Assembly (NCBI GenBank): GCA_964614415.1
Contig: CAZTLE010000042.1
Location: forward strand, 1-24,096
Direction of reading: 5' to 3'
Length of the DNA: 24,096 bases
Source: CAZTLE01 sp964614415
Lineage (GTDB): Bacteria > Bacteroidota > Bacteroidia > Flavobacteriales > Flavobacteriaceae
The position numbers were made by a program, and so were the translations under genes. Below are positions 14,678-22,981 of this stretch, one piece after another (position 1 is the stretch's first letter; each line of letters opens with the position of its first letter). The notes under the pieces were generated by a model. That model did not search any database, was not told the origin of the DNA, and saw nothing but the letters and a program-made list of their open reading frames with translations.

Positions 14678-15280
14678 TCATTTAAATAGCCTAAACCCTA
14701 CACTCACATTGTGTGTTGGGCTTTGCAGTTCGTTTACATTCAACCGATAGCCCACAAACCAATTCCCTTTCCGGTTGTACTGCAGTCCAAGGCTTATGTT
14801 GTCAAACTGTTGCGGATTGCCGCCCACTTCTCCGAACAGATAGAGTCCGCTTCGGAAGGTTTTAGGATGTTCAATGGTTTTGGTAACGGTAATTTCACGG
14901 GGAACCTTAAGATCGTATGCGATTTCACTATCCAGTAAAGTGCCGTCAAGAAGGTTGTAGCTGTAAATGTCAATGTCTTCATTGCTCAATGTGTCCCGGT
15001 AAATGCGAGCTTTCGTAAGCTGAGTGGAGTCCTTGACTGTCGAGATGTCTTCGATGATTTGGGAAGGTGCTTCCGGGCGTACATATACTGTTTGATAGCG
15101 GGTGGTCTGCACTTCGAAAGTGTCTGTCTTTGTTTGCCAAACAGTATCCCGTACCACGGTCACAACCGGTTCCGATGATGTTTGTTGCGAACCGCATCTT
15201 CGGGAGGCGAGGTTGAAAAGGATCAGAGAAAGTATAACCAGTAGAAGCAAACGTTCGGTTTTGATTGCAGTTATTTTCAT
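14678..15280 (-). CDS. Membrane-anchored envelope protein, spanin-like candidate
   Basis: A 200-aa protein starting MKITAIKTERLL. One hydrophobic segment (about 8-24, LLLLVILSLILFNLA) is followed by a periplasmic stretch rich in Thr, Val and Asp (TVVRDTVWQTKTDTFEV) of probable extended or coiled character. The C-terminal quarter has outer-membrane-like strands (SGLYLFGEVGG, NWFVGYRLNV, NVSVGFRLFK). Such N-anchored proteins often follow the holin in Bacteroidota phage lysis cassettes, and an inner-to-outer membrane bridge (spanin role) fits position and topology. That role is inferred. An ATG 13 codons upstream is possible; MKITAIK is chosen because the membrane helix then lies at the N-terminus. 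Confidence 0.7.
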   Translation of the reverse strand: MKITAIKTERLLLLVILSLILFNLASRRCGSQQTSSEPVVTVVRDTVWQTKTDTFEVQTTRYQTVYVRPEAPSQIIEDISTVKDSTQLTKARIYRDTLSNEDIDIYSYNLLDGTLLDSEIAYDLKVPREITVTKTIEHPKTFRSGLYLFGEVGGNPQQFDNISLGLQYNRKGNWFVGYRLNVNELQSPTHNVSVGFRLFK

Positions 15281-15402
15281 AGGAGAATGAATTAAGTAAC
15301 GCGACGGGCGCATCTGCATCCGGCACGTGTGAACCGGCTACTTTGGAAGCTATGAGAAAGGAAAGTCGGCCGTTGGCAGACCACCCTGTGCGTTACAATG
15401 GA

Positions 15403-15843
15403 TTATGGTTTAGGACCTTGCTTTTCTTCTTTGTTTTCCGAATCGTCCCCGGAGAGATTCTCCAGGGTTTCTTTAAGTGGTGTTTGTTTCAACAGATTGG
15501 TCAATGCTTTGAAAGGATTCACACCGTAGATCCGATTGTAGTTTTCCAGGATTGACTTAATCTCGGTGATTGCTATAAAGCCTGCGATGATCTTTAGAAA
15601 GGGCACTTCACTTACGATGTGCTTTTCCAAAAAGTAGGCGGCCAGGATTACCAGATTATAGATAAAGAACTTGGAAACGGTATGACCAATGCGTGTACTT
15701 TGAATAGGGACGTGGTTTTTAATGGATGCATACGCGCCTGTGATGAAATCGACGACGATCAAGAAGACCATGGTGATCATCACCCCACTTACGGGTGATA
15801 TAAGCGCTAACAACCAAAAGCTAAATTTTATAAGCTTATCCAT
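15403..15843 (-). CDS. Phage-type holin
   Basis: A 146-aa protein with three or four hydrophobic segments (about 5-20, 20-36, 58-72, 82-95). It has the VVDFITGAYASIKN motif and a charged tail (GDDSENKEEKQGPKP), as in Bacteroidota phage/toxin-secretion holins (holin-4-type family). Holins make timed lesions in the inner membrane to release a peptidoglycan hydrolase. Its start overlaps the end of the hydrolase gene by 8 bp, so the two are translated together. Confidence 0.88.
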   Translation of the reverse strand: MDKLIKFSFWLLALISPVSGVMITMVFLIVVDFITGAYASIKNHVPIQSTRIGHTVSKFFIYNLVILAAYFLEKHIVSEVPFLKIIAGFIAITEIKSILENYNRIYGVNPFKALTNLLKQTPLKETLENLSGDDSENKEEKQGPKP

Positions 15844-16267
15844 GCTTTTTCAGTTTTTTAAAATCCAACACCCGGTATTTCGGATAGGGCTTGATGCACA
15901 CGCTGTTACGCTGATTGCCACCTAGCACATACACGTATTTGTTGGTTTCCTTTATGTAGAAACCTACGTGTCCTTTCCAGCTTTCGGGTGACTCGCGCCA
16001 CAGGACGACTACATCACCGGGTTCGGGAGAATCGGTAGATTCTCCAACGCCCAGCCAGCTGCGGGCTGTGAGCGATCCGGAATGTTCATAACCGGATATT
16101 TTGGCAACCCAATTGGCGTAAGCACTGCACCAGGCAGTTTCATCGTGCAGTTTAGCGCCGTCGAATCCCATGGTGTTGAAATAGTTCAGGATTTGAGGAT
16201 GATCTTCGGTGCCGGTACGTTCTTTGACACCGTATTGGGACAAGGCAGTTATTAATATTTCATTCAT
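15836..16267 (-). CDS. TIGR02594-type cysteine peptidoglycan hydrolase (endolysin)
   Basis: A 143-aa NlpC/P60-CHAP-like enzyme. The catalytic cysteine is in ETAWCSAYANWVAK (C47), followed by GSLTARSWLGVG, GDVVVLWRES and the catalytic histidine in WKGHVGFYI (H99). It ends in VLGGNQRNSVCIKPYP. This is the layout of TIGR02594 proteins, mostly from phages and prophages. No signal peptide, so export depends on the holin. The frame is open to 16324, but MNEILITALSQYG is the family-like start. It likely cleaves peptide bonds in peptidoglycan. Confidence 0.9.
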   Translation of the reverse strand: MNEILITALSQYGVKERTGTEDHPQILNYFNTMGFDGAKLHDETAWCSAYANWVAKISGYEHSGSLTARSWLGVGESTDSPEPGDVVVLWRESPESWKGHVGFYIKETNKYVYVLGGNQRNSVCIKPYPKYRVLDFKKLKKHG

Positions 16268-16324
16268 TTCGTTTCTAAATTTTAAGTACAGATTTGGGGA
16301 GGCTACTTGAGCCCGACTGATCAT

Positions 16325-17067
16325 TGCGTGAAATATTCACACATATGTTGTAATTCGTTTTGATTAGAGCGGAAAATACCTGGACCCGAAGTTCTTCGTG
16401 TTGCTTATTTTCTTAATCAGAATGGGATTTAACCCGGGAATTAGGCGTCCACTCATCTAAGGGAATAACGGCAAGCCGTTGTTAGAAAAGCGAATGTAAA
16501 TATACACATGTTACAAATAAAATACAAACATATTGCATATAAAATATGTTAAATTCTGTAATTTGTTGATGTTTAGTGGTGAGGTATGAGGGATGAGGTA
16601 TGAGGTGTGTGGGGAGACAAGAACCAAGAATTAGGGTATTGAATGGATTAGCCGATGAGTTCGAATAAACAGATTAACGATTAACCGATTACACCAATTC
16701 AGTTGTAAGTTTTGAGTGCTAAATGTTGAGTTTTGATTTTTTGTTGCTTGGTTCTTGGAACTTATTTGGAATTTACTGGTGAGGGATGAGGAATGAGGTT
16801 TGAGGAATGAGGTGTCCCGCTCTATTCTCTATTGTTATTTCTATTTTTTATTCCCCAACGTAACGTTTCTCAGATATTGAATTTTGGAATTTGGGTTTTG
16901 GAATTTACTCGTGAGGTGTGAGGTGTGAGGGATGAGGCGTGAGGAGTCAAGAATCAAGAAACAGGAACCAGGAGTCACGATGCTGATGAGGGTTATGCCA
17001 GGAAACAAATAAACACATAAACCAATAAACGAATAACCGATTTCCCGGTTAACCGATTCAACAATTA
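16325..17067. repeat. Degenerate repeat block B and regulatory stretch (non-coding)
   Basis: No credible gene. Nearest the lysis genes (16325-16560) it is AT-rich, with a hairpin AACGGC/GCCGTT (16467-16480) and a possible operator (16513-16550). The rest is short-period repeat: TGAGGNN heptamers in runs of 4-5 at 16580-16607, 16780-16814 and 16912-16946; CAAGAA/CAGGAA words; and roughly 8-bp AATAAAC(C) words at 17005-17035. The core at 16818-16880 is shared with block A. Confidence 0.85.
16818..16880 (+). repeat. Repeat core, copy 2
   Basis: A 63-bp near-identical copy of 14397-14460, in the same orientation, on the other side of the lysis genes. It is immediately preceded by five TGAGGNN heptamers. 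Confidence 0.9.
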
Positions 17068-17730
17068 TTAAAGCAGTATCGGACTTCGATCTTTGATGAG
17101 ATCCTCGATTTCCGGAGGTAGGTCAAGAATGCGGTCAAGAAGATCGTCCTCAAGGCCCTTGGTCTCCGGAGACAGGCATTCTTCATAGGCAGTTATGCCT
17201 TCATCGCCAATAACATTTACCGGTCCGATGAGCTTGTCGCCCACAATGAGTCCGTTTAGATGGTATTCTTTCAGTTCGTCTATGGTTTTGTCCGTTACAG
17301 CACAAGTGGGCGGGCGTTCCTCAAATCCGCCGTCCGATATGATCATCACCTCAGCACCAATGTTAGGGTGCCTTTCCTTGAACTCTTTAAGTTTTTTGGC
17401 CGACTCCTCGGAGATTTGAGAACCAAGTCGGGTGAGGCAGTTTTCGCAAAGGGCAATCTCTATGACCTGAGTAGGCTCCAGTTCGAGGGAGAGTCGGGAA
17501 TAGCTCTTAAAGACATAATGAGCACTATCAGGATCACCCACCGGGCCTTTACAATCGGAACACTGTACAAAAGGCTGTTGCTCTTTCTGTCGTAATAATA
17601 ATGACGGAATTGACTTTCCGATATTTTCGCTAAGTTCTCTCCAGGACATGGTCGAAAGGTAGGGAATTTTGGAATAGGAAAGGCCGCTAATCCTTTGATC
17701 GGAATTAACGGCCTGTATTTGAGCTTTCAC
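17068..17730 (-). CDS. Hypothetical protein with a four-cysteine zinc-ribbon motif
   Basis: A 220-aa soluble protein. VQCSDCKGP (C57, C60) and IALCENCLT (C95, C98) form two CxxC knuckles, probably one zinc site, with a strand-rich segment between them (HYVFKSYSRLSLELEP). The C-terminal part is acidic and helical (GLEDDLLDRILDLPPEIEDLI). No signal peptide or membrane helix. It begins 72 nt after the 1139-aa gene on the same strand, so it is probably co-expressed and could be a partner, chaperone or immunity-like protein (inference only). I do not recognise the family. A later ATG (MSWRELSENIG) is possible but would lose little. Confidence 0.75.
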   Translation of the reverse strand: MKAQIQAVNSDQRISGLSYSKIPYLSTMSWRELSENIGKSIPSLLLRQKEQQPFVQCSDCKGPVGDPDSAHYVFKSYSRLSLELEPTQVIEIALCENCLTRLGSQISEESAKKLKEFKERHPNIGAEVMIISDGGFEERPPTCAVTDKTIDELKEYHLNGLIVGDKLIGPVNVIGDEGITAYEECLSPETKGLEDDLLDRILDLPPEIEDLIKDRSPILL

Positions 17731-17802
17731 TCGTTAATAACACTCCACCCCAGAGGTCTTTCCCCCCGGAAGGCCCCTGTGAGTGGTGTGTCTGATTAAA
17801 GA

Positions 17803-20800
17803 TTAGGCTCCTCCGGAGGTCGATTGACCTACCATAATGCTGGATCCGTAACCGAGGTTTTCGGTCTGATCCTCGTTACTGCAACACGGCAAGCCATTTT
17901 CGGTCAACGGCGCGGAGTCAGATTGAACAATGGTCAAAGCCGTTGGAACACGGGTCTCCCATTCTTTCTCAACCGTACCTTCAACTGTCTGGGTTTCATC
18001 CGCAATAGACAGGTAAAGGTCGTCGTCGCTCTCCAGTGCCAGGCCGTTGCCCAACCATACCTCTCCGGTCTCCAGGAAGAAGGTTACGGCATCTTCAAAG
18101 CCAGGGCGTACAGGTACAACCATACGGGCCATTCCACTTTGCAGGAAGGCCTGGAAGATTGGATCGGTACCGTTGCTTTCCTGGAAGAGGGTCTTCCAGT
18201 CGTCCTCATCGGCATAGAAGTACGGATCGAACACATAAGCCATGATCTCCCAGTCGAATGCCTGCTCGAAGAACTTCACAGTGGAAGCATGTCTTGCGAA
18301 ATAGGCTGTCTGGTAGAACTCGGTAGTCGAACCACCCTTAAAATGATTGATACCTGTCTTTATTTTAAAAGGACGGGCCATCATGCCAATGGCTGCACGC
18401 TTCAATTCGCGCTTCTCCAATGCACGGTTCAACAAGGGGTTGAACTCGATCTTGGTGTCATCCGCTTCCGGAACCTCAGGCACGAATGTCGCCAGAAGCG
18501 AATCGTTGTACTCCTGTACCCGCGCTTCGTAGGCTTTGATAATCGCGTCGTAGGTTTCAACCTGCCATTGTTGGAATGTCTCCGCCATGAGCTCACAGCG
18601 TACTGAAACTGCTATGGTGCCCGAGAGGAAATTGGTGAAGTAGGCGGACATGGACAATTCCTCCGTTTGTGGATTAAGAGGATTACTGTCATGCGCTAGC
18701 ATTCGCTCTTTTCGCTCCGGCATCATATCACCTATCACGGTAAAGTTCAGGTTTCCAACGGTAACACTGATCCCTTTGCCTGAGTTTCCGTCATTGTCCT
18801 GCATACCTGATGCATATGCATTTGCGGCCACAGCCTGATATCCTTCAGGGATTTTTAGGGTCTTGGTCTCCGAATACAACTCATGCCCTTCTTCAGCAGT
18901 ATTTCTGAAATAAGAGAAAGAGTTATTAATATGAACGGCAAACCTCGGTGGAGCATTTACCTCGGCGCCATAGCGCGAAGCCAGCATTTGATAGTTTTGT
19001 CGCTTAATATCTCGTGAATCCTTGATATTTCCGGGAAGCGGTACAGGAGGTTCCGGTAGGATTAGCCCTCCGGGCAATCCGGGAATTTGTTCATTAGGAA
19101 CAGCCGCCTGGAAGATTGCGTCTCTCAGGAAACGCGCCGGTTCGGGAACATTGAATTCGTACATCAATCGCTTGCCGTAATTCACAAGACGATTGTTGTA
19201 GATTTTGTCAACCCATCGATATACGCCCGTAACATGGCTGGTGCCCTCCCGGTTGTCGAAACCGTGCTTGTTGTTCTCTTCGAACTCTCTGAGGATTCTC
19301 GAAGTCCGCTTACGGGTAACCTTTTGTACTACGCGTTCCAGGGCTCGGTTAGTCACTTCCTCTGCATAGGTTTGAGCCTCGCTATTGGAGTTAGAAGAAG
19401 ACGAGGCAGAACCACCGTCAAAGTATCCGGAAGCGAAGAAGCTCACCTTTCCGAAGTTACCGTTCACCCCGGCGGAGGCACCGTAATTTTTGAACTCGTC
19501 CTCGTTGAGAATGGTGGAAACTTCAGTGCTTAACTCACTGCGTTCGGAAGTAGTCGTGTCCGTAAGGTTTTCGACTTCACTTTCGTTAGTGGTTTCGGTA
19601 GTGTTCTCGCTGCTGATAAGGTTGCGGGTGCTGCGCTCCTTGTATTCCTTGGCCAGGATGTTCTCGATATGAGAAACTTCGCCAGGCACATAGCAGCATA
19701 CTTCCTGTTCAACACGACGGAAATCGGCCACTCCCATTTTGGAGATGCCGAAGTTCTCAATGATCTCTTTTTCCAGCTGAGCCGTCTTGTTTGTGCCCTG
19801 AGCTCCGTAGATCTTACTGTCCAGTGTGAGCGTAGTGCTGGCCAACTCCATCGTATCTCCGTTGTCGAAATCGATAGTCCCCGTAACAGTTACCGAAGTT
19901 GATCCCTCCGGCAGTGTAATGGACACCGGAGGTGCCACAATGGCCGTTTTGCCATCGCTCTCGGCTACCAGAAGGTTGGTGAGGTTGGTGATATTTCCAC
20001 CTCCAAAATTGAGATCAATATCTGAAGCGGTAATAGTCGGGTTTTTATAGCCGGTAGCTACATTCAATGCCAGTTGCACCTTGGTATTGTTGTGAAGGGC
20101 AGGCCCTATGCCCAGCGCATAGCTGAAATATGGCAGGTTCACAAGGTCGGCGGTAATGACCGAGCCATTGTATCTAATTGACTTTTTGTTACTCGTCTCC
20201 CCTGCGGCAATGCGTTGGTTATACATAGCGGCTTTGGCTTCGATTTCCTCTATGAGGGCATCTTCGTCGGAAATTCCATCGTCCTTTGCATTGGACAGGA
20301 TCTGCAGTGTAGTCGCATTTACCTTGCCATCCAAATACCCGTCATCGAAGATAGAGGTGGGTGTGTGACTGAATTTAGGCAAAACAAGTCCTGTATAGTA
20401 GGTTTCACCTGTAGTACTGTCCACATTTTCGGTAGCATTGGCATAGGCCGTGTCCAAATCGGTACGATAGGTAGCATGCGCTGTTTCATAAGAGGTCTTG
20501 TTCTCCGCCTTATTATCAAGGATGGCAGTATGGATCTCGTCCAACGCTCGTTCGTAGATAGCCAATTTGGATACTGCGTCAAAAGCCAGCAGTTTTTCTT
20601 CCAGTACTTTGTAGTCTTTAGACTCTGCAGTGCGACTTTGGGTTTCCTGGCGTGTCCAGTTATTACTTACGTTGTCGGGAATTACGACAAAGGCACAGGC
20701 CAATCGTGAAAGTTCTGTGTCGTCATTGATTAGCTTATCATTTCCAAGGGAAGAAATATCATTCTTGTCAAGGAAGTTATTCGCTACTATGAGTTGGATA

Positions 20801-21222
20801 ATCGCTTCGCGAACAGCTTTGGACTTCTTGGTGTCAATCTGGTAGATAAGATTGTCCCACAGATTTACCAGTTGTGCGGTGGTAAGACCAATGAGTCCTG
20901 TAGTTTTCGTAGCGACTTCCGTAGCGGTAAGTGTCTTCTTGTTTTTCATTAACCATACCGAAAAATCAAACAGCTCCTGGTTCACATTGCGAACCAGTGC
21001 CTTGGTGGTAAGGTTATTGAAACTTGCGGTCCTGCCTTCAATATAGGAGCGACGCCCATCCACATCAGTCTCGAGATCGAGCTGATCCAGATAGTGACTG
21101 TTGCTTTTCTCATTGGAAGGAAAGAATACGAATCCACGCTCTTTGTCTTTTTCATCGATCGTTTGCGGGTTTCGCAGCGTCACAAACCGAAACAGATCGG
21201 TTTTGATTTCGTTTTTACTCAT
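17803..21222 (-). CDS. Very large protein of unknown function (1139 aa)
   Basis: A 1139-aa protein beginning MSKNEIKTDLFRFVTLRNPQ. ATG 21222 is preferred over the frame's upstream extension to 21360 because the latter lies in the regulatory region. No signal peptide or membrane helix is visible. Rough layout: helical region (1-240); mixed region with a Thr-rich beta segment (430-470, ITLPEGSTSVTVTGTIDF); an EQEVCCYVPGEVSHIENILA segment (506-524); a Ser/Thr/Glu-rich linker (530-575); a Gly/Ser-rich stretch (580-620); a helix; then GVYRWVDKIYNNRLVNYGKR (666-685) and PEPARFL; long charged helices; and a Cys-Cys near the end. The CCYVPGEVSHIE and YRWVDK segments remind me of uncharacterised proteins of similar size in other bacteria (memory, unchecked). 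It lies between the S24 repressor and the lysis genes; cargo, toxin or structural roles are all open. Confidence 0.85.
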   Translation of the reverse strand: MSKNEIKTDLFRFVTLRNPQTIDEKDKERGFVFFPSNEKSNSHYLDQLDLETDVDGRRSYIEGRTASFNNLTTKALVRNVNQELFDFSVWLMKNKKTLTATEVATKTTGLIGLTTAQLVNLWDNLIYQIDTKKSKAVREAIIQLIVANNFLDKNDISSLGNDKLINDDTELSRLACAFVVIPDNVSNNWTRQETQSRTAESKDYKVLEEKLLAFDAVSKLAIYERALDEIHTAILDNKAENKTSYETAHATYRTDLDTAYANATENVDSTTGETYYTGLVLPKFSHTPTSIFDDGYLDGKVNATTLQILSNAKDDGISDEDALIEEIEAKAAMYNQRIAAGETSNKKSIRYNGSVITADLVNLPYFSYALGIGPALHNNTKVQLALNVATGYKNPTITASDIDLNFGGGNITNLTNLLVAESDGKTAIVAPPVSITLPEGSTSVTVTGTIDFDNGDTMELASTTLTLDSKIYGAQGTNKTAQLEKEIIENFGISKMGVADFRRVEQEVCCYVPGEVSHIENILAKEYKERSTRNLISSENTTETTNESEVENLTDTTTSERSELSTEVSTILNEDEFKNYGASAGVNGNFGKVSFFASGYFDGGSASSSSNSNSEAQTYAEEVTNRALERVVQKVTRKRTSRILREFEENNKHGFDNREGTSHVTGVYRWVDKIYNNRLVNYGKRLMYEFNVPEPARFLRDAIFQAAVPNEQIPGLPGGLILPEPPVPLPGNIKDSRDIKRQNYQMLASRYGAEVNAPPRFAVHINNSFSYFRNTAEEGHELYSETKTLKIPEGYQAVAANAYASGMQDNDGNSGKGISVTVGNLNFTVIGDMMPERKERMLAHDSNPLNPQTEELSMSAYFTNFLSGTIAVSVRCELMAETFQQWQVETYDAIIKAYEARVQEYNDSLLATFVPEVPEADDTKIEFNPLLNRALEKRELKRAAIGMMARPFKIKTGINHFKGGSTTEFYQTAYFARHASTVKFFEQAFDWEIMAYVFDPYFYADEDDWKTLFQESNGTDPIFQAFLQSGMARMVVPVRPGFEDAVTFFLETGEVWLGNGLALESDDDLYLSIADETQTVEGTVEKEWETRVPTALTIVQSDSAPLTENGLPCCSNEDQTENLGYGSSIMVGQSTSGGA

Positions 21223-21360
21223 TTCTTTTTCTTTATGTTTATACACATTGTTGTTGGCTCCCAAAGGAGTCCTTCGCTTTTCCAACAGACTTAGCGTAAA
21301 AATGCCCCGGATGTCAGGGCCAGAATAGAGTCGCAGTTCAAAAGAAGGAGAACTGCACAA

Positions 21361-21559
21361 TGCTTTTCTAAAAACAGGAATATAGTATCACTATTCCCGA
21401 TAAAAATGTCGCAAATCTTTACAAATGTTTGATTTTAAATCGTTTTTCGTATATTAGCGACACATTTGCAGGACAAATATAAAACAAATTGCAAATTAAA
21501 ACAAACAAATGATATAATAATTTGTAAAAAGTTTTAAATTATTTAAAATTTTATCCCCC
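21361..21559. promoter_or_regulatory. Divergent operator/promoter region of the S24 repressor
   Basis: The AT-rich gap between the 1139-aa gene and the repressor carries several symmetrical words: GGAATA (21377-21382) and TATTCC (21392-21397); TGTCGC with flanking AAAT (21407-21416) and its inverted near-copy GCGACA (21457-21462); and GCAAAT/ATTTGC at 21411, 21464 and 21491. Multiple half-sites between divergent genes are typical of CI/LexA-like control. Exact operators and promoters are not resolved. Confidence 0.5.
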
Positions 21560-22369
21560 ATGGAAGCAATAGACGAGAAGATAAAGGCAATCATCCATAA
21601 TTTTGGACTTAATAATTTTTCTTTTTCCAAGCGTATAGGTGTTACCGGTACTACTGTGGACAGCATTGTTAATGGTCGCCCACAATCCGATGGAACCCGT
21701 AAGAAAACTAAGCCTGGATACGATGTGCTAACGGCAATTATTAATGAGTTCGAGATCAATCCGGATTATCTCTTTGGAAAGAGTGAGCATATGCTTCGTT
21801 CCGAAATTGAACATGCTCCCACATATGCTGGAGTTCCTCAGGTAGTTTCGGTCGATCAACAGGGTGATGAGAATGTGGTATATGTACCCGTCCAGGCACG
21901 GGCCGGTTACCTGGATGGCTATGGCGATACCGAATTTATAGAAACGCTTCCTACATTCAGTATGCCTCACCTAACCAATGGGACCTATCGTTGTTTTGAG
22001 GTACAGGGAAATTCGATGGTCCGTACCTTTTTTGACGGGGATCTGGTCTTTGGTCGTTATGTGGAGAATTTGAACGATGTTAAAGACGGGAGAGTGTACA
22101 TTGTGGTGAGCCGGGATAATGGGATAGTGTTGAAGCGTGTTATCAATCGAATCGATGAACGAGGAAAACTTATTCTTAAAAGTGATAACAAAGACGGAAA
22201 TTATCCGACATATACTATTAATGTAGAAGATATTATGGAGGTTTGGTATGTGACTATGTACGCATCCAAGCAGATGCCTGAACCGGTGGACATCTATCAA
22301 CGACTGCATGAACTGGAGAGTAAAGTGGTAGACCTGGAAGAGAATCTGCAACGACGATCGCTTAATTAG
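21560..22369 (+). CDS. XRE/S24 (CI/LexA-like) self-cleaving repressor
   Basis: A 269-aa regulator. The N-terminal helix-turn-helix (about 5-75) has NNFSFSKRIGVTGTTVDSIV and the NPDYLFGKSE end typical of Bacteroidota XRE proteins. A linker leads to the S24 protease domain, with cleavage-type dipeptide A115-G116 (VQARAGYLDG), nucleophile S152 (VQGNSMVRTFFDGD) and general base K192 (GIVLKRV). A coiled C-terminal tail (about 245-269, LHELESKVVDLEENLQ) suggests oligomerisation. Such proteins repress phage or mobile-element genes until activated RecA promotes self-cleavage. It is divergent from the 1139-aa gene, which is the obvious target. Confidence 0.92.
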   Translation: MEAIDEKIKAIIHNFGLNNFSFSKRIGVTGTTVDSIVNGRPQSDGTRKKTKPGYDVLTAIINEFEINPDYLFGKSEHMLRSEIEHAPTYAGVPQVVSVDQQGDENVVYVPVQARAGYLDGYGDTEFIETLPTFSMPHLTNGTYRCFEVQGNSMVRTFFDGDLVFGRYVENLNDVKDGRVYIVVSRDNGIVLKRVINRIDERGKLILKSDNKDGNYPTYTINVEDIMEVWYVTMYASKQMPEPVDIYQRLHELESKVVDLEENLQRRSLN

Positions 22370-22394
22370 AATAATTTGAAATTACGGTATGAAT

Positions 22395-22426
22395 TTGGAT
22401 AATTGATTCAAAATCATTCATATTTG
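22395..22426 (+). promoter_or_regulatory. Promoter of short transcription unit 1
   Basis: TTG (22395-22397), 21 nt, CATATTTG (22419-22426), followed by CACC. It matches the Bacteroidota pattern except for the first two -7 bases. Confidence 0.5.
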
Positions 22427-22433
22427 CACCACT

Positions 22434-22532
22434 ATGCACAGAAAATGGTTATACACGCACCCGACAGGACAAGTGAGCCTGTTTTCGAATCGCAAGATGG
22501 CAGACATCTTGACGAAAAGGGACGCCGTATAA
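22434..22532 (+). CDS. Possible 32-aa peptide or structured small RNA, unit 1
   Basis: An ORF of 32 codons (MHRKWLYTHP... ending TKRDAV) lies right after a promoter and 43 nt before an intrinsic terminator. The same RNA can form ACAGG/CCTGT and CAAGATG-GCAGA-CATCTTG hairpins, so it may be a small RNA, a peptide gene or both. The peptide is basic with no membrane segment. I do not recognise it. Confidence 0.4.
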   Translation: MHRKWLYTHPTGQVSLFSNRKMADILTKRDAV

Positions 22533-22575
22533 CCTAATGTATATGTAAAAGACTATAAGAAATACACATATTGGT

Positions 22576-22607
22576 AAGGCGTCCGGGAAATCGGACGCCT
22601 TTTTTTT
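22576..22607 (+). terminator. Strong intrinsic terminator of unit 1
   Basis: AAGGCGTCCG (22576-22585) and CGGACGCCTT (22592-22601) form a perfect 10-bp stem with a 6-nt loop, running into seven or more T. Confidence 0.92.
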
Positions 22608-22792
22608 AAATTTTTTTGAATGAGATCATGTAACGAGGGAAGACAGACAAAACGTAGCTTTTGGAGTTTAAGATTCAGATAACCAAAATGTTGCGAACAA
22701 GGCCCGGAAATCTGCACAATGCGGATAGGGATCCTATTACTCAAAATCAACATAACTAATTGATAATCAGACAAATAAATTCAAAATTTTAT

Positions 22793-22822
22793 TTGGATTT
22801 TTAAAAAAAGACGCCATCTTTG
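22793..22822 (+). promoter_or_regulatory. Promoter of short transcription unit 2
   Basis: TTG (22793-22795), 19 nt, CATCTTTG (22815-22822), followed by CACC. It has the same first-two-base deviation and the same downstream CACC as unit 1. Confidence 0.6.
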
Positions 22823-22878
22823 CACCGGCTTTTGGAAATTGGATTCCGAAAGAAAATAAAAACGTAAAACACGAAGTC

Positions 22879-22962
22879 ATGCAAGTAGTAAGAATTGCAT
22901 TAGTCAGTACAGAAAAGGGATATGATTGTCTCTTTGGAATGAGGCTTCGGATGTCGAAGTAG
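22879..22962 (+). CDS. Possible 27-aa peptide or small RNA, unit 2
   Basis: An ORF of 27 codons (MQVVRIALVSTEKG... ending RMSK) between a good promoter and a terminator. Its 3' end overlaps a CTTCG-CGAAG hairpin (22945-22959). It could be a leader peptide for the TPR gene downstream, but a terminator separates the two, so a small RNA or attenuator is more likely than a simple operon member. Confidence 0.4.
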   Translation: MQVVRIALVSTEKGYDCLFGMRLRMSK

Positions 22963-22981
22963 TTACACAACCTACCCTGAT

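Noticed and set aside
17824..18606. 260-aa plus-strand ORF inside the 1139-aa gene
   Set aside because: Antisense shadow of a long, protein-like gene; composition is irregular and there is no upstream signal.
14678..22369. Complete prophage
   Set aside because: Only lysis and repressor genes are seen; terminase, portal, capsid, tail and integrase are all missing within the window.
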